Positions 22,975-28,777 of a stretch of 28,777 bases of DNA are shown piece by piece. Position numbers and translations under genes: made by a program. The notes under the pieces are model-generated. The model was not told where the DNA came from, ran no database searches, and was given only the letters and a program-made list of their open reading frames with translations. Within the stretch, counting starts at the first letter, position 1. Every line of letters begins with the position of its first letter. Origin of the DNA: SKVR01 sp964589855 (GTDB lineage: Bacteria; Bacteroidota; Bacteroidia; Bacteroidales; UBA7960); contig CAZPVB010000025.1 in assembly GCA_964589855.1 (NCBI GenBank), forward strand, positions 1 through 28,777, given 5' to 3'.

Positions 22975-25117
22975 ATGCAAGTTCGAAATCTATTTCTCTT
23001 TTCTGGAAATCTGCGCTTTTTATTTTTATATCTATTTCATCCCCTAGTTTGTATTTTTGATTTGTATTTTGCCCTATGACCTGGTAATTATCCTCATCAA
23101 GATAGAAATAATCCTGATTCATATCTTTTAATCTTATCATTCCTTCGCATTTATTTTCTATTATTTCTACAAATATACCCCATTTGCTGACTCCAGAAAT
23201 AATACCTTTAAATTGTTTACCAGTTTTATCTGATAAAAATTCCACTTGTTTAAATTTAATAGAATCGCGTTCTGCTTCCTGTGCCCTTCGTTCCATTTCC
23301 GATGAATGTTTACATTTTATTTCAAATTCCTCTTTATCTAAATTCGCTTTTTCGTTTTGTAAATATATGTTTAGTAGTCTGTGAACCATCAAATCCGGAT
23401 ATCTCCTGATTGGTGAAGTAAAATGAGTATAATAATCAAAAGCTAGTCCGTAATGTCCGATGTTATCGGTAGAGTATTCCGCTTTTGCCATACTACGGAT
23501 AGTGAGTGTTTCAATAATATTTTCCTCCCCTTTTCCTTTGCTTTTTTTCAACAAATTATTGAGAGATTTAGATATGTCTGATCGCGTTTCCAAATTCATT
23601 TTATAGCCCATTTTGCTGACAAACTCATTCAGGTTGTTCAACTTTTCGGGGTTTGGAATATCATGTATACGGTATACAAATGTATTATCTTTTGCGCTTG
23701 ATCTTTTTTTGCCTATTCTTTCTGCAATACTTTTATTGGCAAGAAGCATAAATTCTTCTATAAGATTATGAGATTCCTTTTGTTCTTTGAAGATCACCTC
23801 AAGGGGTTTACCATTCTCGTCAAGATTAAATTTTACTTCACTTTTTTCAAATGCCAAAGCACCAGACTTTAATCGTTTTTTTCTTATGGATTTTGCAATC
23901 TCGTTTATCTCCATGATCTCATTGGCAAATTCTCCTTGTTTATTATCTATTATTTCTTGTACTTCTTCGTAAGTAAATCTTTTATTGGATTTGATAGTGG
24001 TTTTTCCTATCCAGGTATTAGTTATTTTTCTTTTATCGTCAAATATAAATTCTACTGAGAAACATAATTTTTCTTCGTTGGGTCTTAAAGAGCATATATG
24101 ATTTGATAATTTTTCTGGTAGCATAGGAACTACTCTGTCCACAAGATAAACTGATGTTGCACGATCATATGCTTCATTGTCCAGTAATGAATTGTCTTTT
24201 ATATAATAGGAAACATCAGCTATATGCACACCTATTTTTAATTGATTATCTTCAATATTGAAAGAAAGTGCATCATCAAAATCCTTTGCATCATGCGGAT
24301 CTATAGTAAATGTTAGAATATCTCTGAAATCTTTTCTTTTTTTAATCTCTTTTACATCTATCTTTTCATTTATTTTGTTTGCTTCCTCAATGATTTGTTT
24401 TTCAAACGTGTACGGTAAATTATATTCTTCTAATATTGCATGTATTTCTACATTATTTTCTCCTTGTTTTCCCAGTATTTTTGTAATTTTTCCAAAAGGA
24501 TTCCGCGCTTCATCAGGCCATTCTGTCATTTCTGCTACCACTTTTTCACCTGGTTTTGCATTGTTTAATTGATCTAATGGTATATATATATCAGTATTGT
24601 TTGCTTTGTTGTCCGGGATAAAAAAAGCAAATCTATCATGTAGTTTTATGGTACCTACAAAATTTGTTTTATATCGCTCTATTATTTCAATAATTTCTCC
24701 TTCAGTTTTTTTATTTTTTCGTTTAGGAAAAAGTCGCACTTTTACTTTATCATTATTTAATGCCTTATATGTATTATTAGATGCTATAAATACATCATCC
24801 AGCAAATCCTCTGTAATAATGTAAGCCTTACCGGTTGACTTCATATCAACTCTTCCTTGTATTACGGGTCCTATCGATTTTTGTTTTTCCTTTTCTTTAG
24901 GATGTAGTATATATTTTCCTTTGTATAATTCCAATAAAAACTCATTTTTGGCTAATTCATAAAGTATTCCGTTTATATGTTTTTTTAGTTCAGGAGAATG
25001 AAAACCGGTTTTTTTATAAACTTGTTTATAGTTCATTCTTGCTTTTGGTTCTGACAAAAATACGTTTTTAATTGTCTCTGTAAATTGCTGTTTCTCTGTA
25101 ATTGTATCTTTTTTCAT
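22973..25117 (-). CDS. rnr: Ribonuclease R
   Basis: A 714-residue 3'-to-5' exoribonuclease that degrades structured RNA. Domains: N-terminal winged-helix-like region (about 10-75), cold-shock-type domains (about 80-225), the RNB catalytic domain (about 260-590) with acidic active-site residues Asp273, Asp279, Asp281 and Asp282 in DPHDAKDFDDALSF, HFTSPIRRYPDLMVHR near its end, and a C-terminal S1 domain (about 638-712, FKGIISGVSKWGIFVEI). The catalytic motifs are intact and length is normal. The ATG (25117) is preceded by the same leader repeat found before the epimerase, with the stop of a short leader ORF overlapping it. Codon use leans more to A/T than in the central genes. Confidence 0.95.
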   Translation of the reverse strand: MKKDTITEKQQFTETIKNVFLSEPKARMNYKQVYKKTGFHSPELKKHINGILYELAKNEFLLELYKGKYILHPKEKEKQKSIGPVIQGRVDMKSTGKAYIITEDLLDDVFIASNNTYKALNNDKVKVRLFPKRKNKKTEGEIIEIIERYKTNFVGTIKLHDRFAFFIPDNKANNTDIYIPLDQLNNAKPGEKVVAEMTEWPDEARNPFGKITKILGKQGENNVEIHAILEEYNLPYTFEKQIIEEANKINEKIDVKEIKKRKDFRDILTFTIDPHDAKDFDDALSFNIEDNQLKIGVHIADVSYYIKDNSLLDNEAYDRATSVYLVDRVVPMLPEKLSNHICSLRPNEEKLCFSVEFIFDDKRKITNTWIGKTTIKSNKRFTYEEVQEIIDNKQGEFANEIMEINEIAKSIRKKRLKSGALAFEKSEVKFNLDENGKPLEVIFKEQKESHNLIEEFMLLANKSIAERIGKKRSSAKDNTFVYRIHDIPNPEKLNNLNEFVSKMGYKMNLETRSDISKSLNNLLKKSKGKGEENIIETLTIRSMAKAEYSTDNIGHYGLAFDYYTHFTSPIRRYPDLMVHRLLNIYLQNEKANLDKEEFEIKCKHSSEMERRAQEAERDSIKFKQVEFLSDKTGKQFKGIISGVSKWGIFVEIIENKCEGMIRLKDMNQDYFYLDEDNYQVIGQNTNQKYKLGDEIDIKIKSADFQKREIDFELA

Positions 25118-25175
25118 CTCTTCATAATTTTATTAAATAGGTCAGATGGAGCTCGCCAAAACTGTGGTTTTGTAT
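25112..25175 (-). repeat. Leader repeat, copy B, upstream of RNase R
   Basis: Minus strand 25161-25112 equals bases 34-83 at 47 of 50 positions, including a continuous 22-base identity (25161-25140). It ends through the RNase R ATG, as copy A ends through the epimerase ATG. Before the core, AAAAC (25171-25167) can pair with GTTTT (25162-25158) around CACA: the hairpin of copy A is kept in position although its sequence and length changed. The leading ATACAAAAC word is shared as well. Confidence 0.8.
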
Positions 25176-25203
25176 TCATGTCGATGCTACGAATTATAAC
25201 CAT
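25114..25203 (-). CDS. Possible 29-codon leader ORF overlapping the RNase R start
   Basis: ATG at 25203 follows an in-frame TGA and opens a 29-codon frame; an internal ATG (25179) would give 21 codons. The peptide ends FWRAPSDLFNKIMKR, and its TGA (25116-25114) overlaps the RNase R ATG as ATGA. The frame in front of the epimerase ends in the same way, with four changed residues among the last 16. Coding is plausible but unproven, since synonymous sites in the core are also unchanged. Confidence 0.33.
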   Translation of the reverse strand: MVIIRSIDMNTKPQFWRAPSDLFNKIMKR

Positions 25204-25524
25204 TCACGTGTGCCATTACTATTGTCATGTTTCGATTGATATGTTGTGCTTTTAATGCATCTTATTTAAGTGTGATAATATATTTTCATTGTTCTTTTCT
25301 ATATTATATAAAACAATATAATTTTCATTTGGTTGTTTTATTTTGTAAAACTGAACAAAAATTATATTTGTTGAGATCCTATATTTAGTGTTTAACAAGT
25401 AACGTTAAATCAAATTTTATTCGTGAAAACAATGGTCTTTTAATTTATTTTATTGGTAAATTTGTTGTAAGCGCTTATATTAAATCTCTAATATTTATGT
25501 TTTTATAGTTATTACATATTCTCT
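25118..25524. other. Divergent intergenic region, 407 bases
   Basis: Spacer between RNase R (minus) and the DUF4175-type gene (plus). The first 60 bases are leader repeat copy B; a plus-strand promoter match lies at 25341-25370. No minus-strand TAnnTTTG box for RNase R was found. Confidence 0.5.
25341..25370 (+). promoter_or_regulatory. Promoter for the DUF4175-type gene
   Basis: TTTTG (25341-25345), 17 bases, TATATTTG (25363-25370): both boxes and the spacer fit the Bacteroidota consensus. Predicted start is near 25376, giving a leader of about 150 bases. Confidence 0.5.
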
Positions 25525-28500
25525 ATGAGTAATCAAAAATCTTATTATTTACTTCTATCTTCTCTCGAGAAATTTATAAAGAAATATTATTTTAATCAGA
25601 TAATAAGAGGGTCTTTATTATTCTTAACATTCTTCATATTTATATATTTGGTGATTTCCCTATTTGAAGGTTTTGGTTATTTTAATATGCAAACCCGGAA
25701 AACATTGTTTATTCTTTTTACATCTGTTAATGTAGTTTTTTTGTTTGTATACATTATAAAACCCTTGCTTGGTATTATTAATATTTATCGTGGAATGACT
25801 TTGAAAGATGCAGCCAAATTAATAGGTGAATTTTTCCCCGATAAAGTAAAAGATAAAGTTACCAATACTCTGCAACTTAATGAATTTTTTCTTGATAATG
25901 ATAAAGATAATGATCTGCTTATTGCCGGAATAGAACAAAAATCCAAAGAACTTTCTGTTATTCCTTTTCACAGTGCTATACGATTTTCTTCTAATTACAA
26001 GTATTTTCCTTATGCATTTTTTCTTTTACTTATATTTTTTGTTGGATATTTTCTTTTCCCTTCCTTTGTAAGAGAACCTGGTTACAGGATCATTAATTAT
26101 CAAAAGGTTTATACTAAGCCCATTCCCTTTGATATCGATTTTAATAATTCATTTCCCCTTACCGGTTTTCAAAACAGGTCTTTTTTAATAGACTTTACCA
26201 TTAAGGGTGATGTCATTCCTTCTGAAGTAAAAATTAATTATGATGACAAAATTCGTGAGGTTACTAAAATTAGCAATAATCATTTTCAATACGAAATTCG
26301 CAGTTTGAAAAAAGATACCGATTTTGAGATCATTGCCGGAAGATATGTTTTAGGAGTATATACTATAAATATGGTCAAACCATCTATGATTGAAAATTTC
26401 TCTCTTTCTGTTCAATATCCAGAATATACCGGAAAAGATAATGAAAAAATTATGAATGTAGGTGATCTTGTCATCCCTGAAGGTACTCAGATTCAATGGG
26501 AGTTAATTACAGTAAATACTGATTCTGTTGTTTTTTATAAAAATGATCCTATTGTCATGAACAGATCCGAAAGAAATCCTGATATTTTTGAATTAACAGA
26601 TCAATTTTTTCAATCTGGTGAATATTCTTTCGTTTCCAATAATTCAGAAAATACTACAAAAGATAGTATAGCTTATTATATGAATGTCGTACCTGATTTA
26701 TTCCCTGAAATCAGTATACAGGAATTTAGAGATTCACTTTTTCATAAGGGTGTTTTTATTAATGGATTGATAAAGGATGATTATGGTTTTACTGATTTGT
26801 ATTTTCACTATATTAAAAGAAATTCTGATCGTACCCGTAGTGAGGATACTCTTTTTCAAAATGTGCCCATTGATATTTCAAAAAATGTAAGAACTCAGAA
26901 TTTTGATTATTTTATTGATTTGAACTCGTTTGAAATTACTGCTGGCGATCAATTTGAATACTATTTTGAGGTGGTTGACAATGATGAAATAAATGGATAT
27001 AAATCTACAAAATCATCTACCTACCAGTTGTATATACCCAATGAAGAAGAAATCAAAACGAATACTCTTCAGGCCGAAGAGAATGTTTCCAGCGGTTTGA
27101 AGAATAATATGACTGAAGTGGATGATATTCAAAAAGAAATTGATCAACTACGTAATGAAATGGTTGACAGTGAGAATGTATCCTGGGAGCAAAGAGAAAG
27201 TTTAAAACAGATGCTCGATAAACAAAAGGAAATTCAAAATAAATTTGAAGATATACAAAAAGAGAAAACAAGTGCTGAAGAATTAAAAAATCAATTTACA
27301 AACCCGAGAGAGGAAATTATAAAAAAGCAGGAGGAATTAGATGAACTCTTTGATGAGGTTATGAGTGATGAATTAAAAGATTTGTATGAAAAGATACAGC
27401 AAGAATTGGAAGAAATGAATAAAAATGAATTTTTTGAAGCACTTGATGAAGTTCAATTTGAAATGGAAGACCTTGAAAATAGACTTGATCGTACCCTTGA
27501 ATTATTTAAACAATTACAAGTTGAACGAATGCTAATGGAAAGCATTGATGAGTTAGAGGAAATACAGGAAAAGCAGGATATGAATATAGAAAATACTGAA
27601 AATAATCAAGATAAATCTGAAGAGAATTTAAGCGAAAATCAAGAAAATATAAAGGATGATTTTGATAATTTAATGGAACAATTGAACGATATTGAAGATA
27701 AAAACAATGAATTATCTAAACCTAATAATTTCGATGATACTTCTGATCAACAAAGAAACATTGATGAAAATATAGAAAAAGCGCTTGATCAATTGAATAA
27801 AGATAATATCAATGAAAGTTTATCGCCGCAAAATAATTCATCGCAAGGAATGCAAGATTTGGGAGAAAGATTACAAAATAATTTATCGTCGATGCAACAG
27901 GATAATTTAGCTGAAGACGCTGGCAAACTTCGTGAAATTCTGGAGAACCTCCTTTACTCCTCTTTTTCTCAGGAGGATTTGATGAGTGATATTGATAATG
28001 TTAGTTTGAGAGATCCTAAATTTATAGAACTTATTCAGGATCAAAGAAAAATCGCTGAGGACCTTGTTATTATTGAAGACAGTTTGAAAGCTTTGGCGAA
28101 AAGACAAATTCAGATTCAGTCTGTTGTTAGTCGCGAAATCAAAGAGATAAATTATAATATTGATGTAGCTATTGATAATCTTATTAACCGTAGAAAACAC
28201 AATGCTGCCTCGCGCCAGCAATTTGTTATGATGCATATTAATAATTTGGCTTTACTTCTCAATGAAAGTTTACAAAATATGCAAATGCAAATGCAGGCAC
28301 AAGGACAAGGACAGTCATCGCAGGCACAACCTCAACCTGGTATGCAAGATCTTCGTCAAATGCAGGAACAAATGAACCAAATGCTCGAGGAGTTAAGAGA
28401 AGGTCATCAAAAACAAAAAGGGGAAAGCGGAAAACCTGAGAACGGAATGGGATCAAGTGAACAGTTGGCAAGAATGGCAGCGGAACAGGAAAAAATTCGA

Positions 28501-28777
28501 AATCGGTTGAATGAATTAGCAGATGAACTTCGTGAAGATGGTTCGGGTACCGGTAACTTAGAAGAGATTATGAGAGATATGGAAAAGAATGAATTGGATA
28601 TTGTTTCCAATCGTATTAACAGACAAACACAATTAAGACAACAAAAAATAATTACCCGATTATTGGAACATGAACGTGCTGAACTTGAAAGAGAAAAGGA
28701 AGAAACCAGGGTAGGAGAGGAAGCAAAATTTTATGATTTAAGTAACCCTGAAGAATTTTTAAAGTATAATAGAGATA
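25525..28777 (+). CDS. DUF4175-type membrane and coiled-coil protein, cut by window end
   Basis: An open frame from ATG 25525 (MSNQKSYYLL) continues for 1084 codons to the window edge without a stop. Two membrane helices lie at about 28-48 and 59-83 and a third at about 160-180. An extracytoplasmic beta-rich region (about 185-520) follows, then long Glu/Lys/Gln-rich coiled coils (from about 525). A Gln/Met-rich tract (MQMQMQAQGQGQ, near 28275-28345) and further charged helices end the visible part. The layout matches the roughly 1100-residue DUF4175 proteins of Bacteroidota, whose function is unknown to me. At the usual length little should be missing. ATG follows a leader with a good promoter. 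Confidence 0.8.
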   Translation, partial: MSNQKSYYLLLSSLEKFIKKYYFNQIIRGSLLFLTFFIFIYLVISLFEGFGYFNMQTRKTLFILFTSVNVVFLFVYIIKPLLGIINIYRGMTLKDAAKLIGEFFPDKVKDKVTNTLQLNEFFLDNDKDNDLLIAGIEQKSKELSVIPFHSAIRFSSNYKYFPYAFFLLLIFFVGYFLFPSFVREPGYRIINYQKVYTKPIPFDIDFNNSFPLTGFQNRSFLIDFTIKGDVIPSEVKINYDDKIREVTKISNNHFQYEIRSLKKDTDFEIIAGRYVLGVYTINMVKPSMIENFSLSVQYPEYTGKDNEKIMNVGDLVIPEGTQIQWELITVNTDSVVFYKNDPIVMNRSERNPDIFELTDQFFQSGEYSFVSNNSENTTKDSIAYYMNVVPDLFPEISIQEFRDSLFHKGVFINGLIKDDYGFTDLYFHYIKRNSDRTRSEDTLFQNVPIDISKNVRTQNFDYFIDLNSFEITAGDQFEYYFEVVDNDEINGYKSTKSSTYQLYIPNEEEIKTNTLQAEENVSSGLKNNMTEVDDIQKEIDQLRNEMVDSENVSWEQRESLKQMLDKQKEIQNKFEDIQKEKTSAEELKNQFTNPREEIIKKQEELDELFDEVMSDELKDLYEKIQQELEEMNKNEFFEALDEVQFEMEDLENRLDRTLELFKQLQVERMLMESIDELEEIQEKQDMNIENTENNQDKSEENLSENQENIKDDFDNLMEQLNDIEDKNNELSKPNNFDDTSDQQRNIDENIEKALDQLNKDNINESLSPQNNSSQGMQDLGERLQNNLSSMQQDNLAEDAGKLREILENLLYSSFSQEDLMSDIDNVSLRDPKFIELIQDQRKIAEDLVIIEDSLKALAKRQIQIQSVVSREIKEINYNIDVAIDNLINRRKHNAASRQQFVMMHINNLALLLNESLQNMQMQMQAQGQGQSSQAQPQPGMQDLRQMQEQMNQMLEELREGHQKQKGESGKPENGMGSSEQLARMAAEQEKIRNRLNELADELREDGSGTGNLEEIMRDMEKNELDIVSNRINRQTQLRQQKIITRLLEHERAELEREKEETRVGEEAKFYDLSNPEEFLKYNRD

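Noticed and set aside
24258..24572. 104-codon frame opposite RNase R
   Set aside because: Antisense shadow of a strongly supported gene with no features of its own.
1..28777. CRISPR array, phage or toxin-antitoxin locus
   Set aside because: No regularly spaced repeats, no structural phage genes and no recognisable toxin-antitoxin pair were seen on reading both strands.

Overview
The window looks like chromosomal DNA of a Bacteroidota bacterium, most likely class Bacteroidia; a lower rank cannot be read from the sequence. It is AT-rich. Start codons are preceded by A-rich leaders rather than strong Shine-Dalgarno sites. Several upstream regions carry the Bacteroidota promoter pattern TTTG, 16-19 bases, TAnnTTTG. 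Gene content agrees: a DUF4175-type giant coiled-coil protein, a 633-residue PurF-like amidotransferase, FtsX/MacB-type permeases and a REC-LytTR regulator. Most genes are ordinary housekeeping or envelope genes. There is no phage, insertion sequence, CRISPR array or recognisable defence island.

Layout. 1-1127: a WecB-type UDP-sugar 2-epimerase. 1196-4360 (minus): a large soluble multi-sensor histidine kinase. 5053-9649: an efflux operon (membrane-fusion protein, ABC ATPase, double FtsX/MacB permease). 9694-9793: a 100-base run of N. 9795-11564: a FlaA1/CapD-type nucleotide-sugar dehydratase whose 5' end lies in the gap. 11754-15182: an NlpC/P60 lipoprotein, a phospholipase-D family protein (minus), uridine kinase and a PHP phosphatase. 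15363-19262: the PurF-like protein, an AlbA_2 (Schlafen-type) protein, tRNA-Ala(GGC) on the minus strand and a fructosamine-kinase family protein. 19271-21329 (minus): a LutB-like iron-sulfur protein and ribose-5-phosphate isomerase B. 22179-25117: a LytTR response regulator convergent with RNase R, sharing a bidirectional terminator. 25525-end: a DUF4175-type membrane/coiled-coil protein that runs off the window.

Working groups. The three efflux genes form one machine (adaptor, ATPase, permease) without an outer-membrane channel gene in view. The epimerase and the dehydratase both feed surface-polysaccharide sugar synthesis but are separated by the efflux locus. The kinase and the LytTR regulator are each orphans here.

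The most unusual signal is a leader sequence that occurs twice, about 25 kb apart and inverted, each time ending exactly at a start codon: once before the epimerase (34-83) and once before RNase R (25161-25112). Forty-seven of 50 bases agree. Each copy can be read as a short ORF ending in FWRAPSDxFNxIMxR whose TGA overlaps the ATG of the following gene. Each copy is also preceded by a small hairpin of different sequence but similar shape. I know of no described element that matches it.
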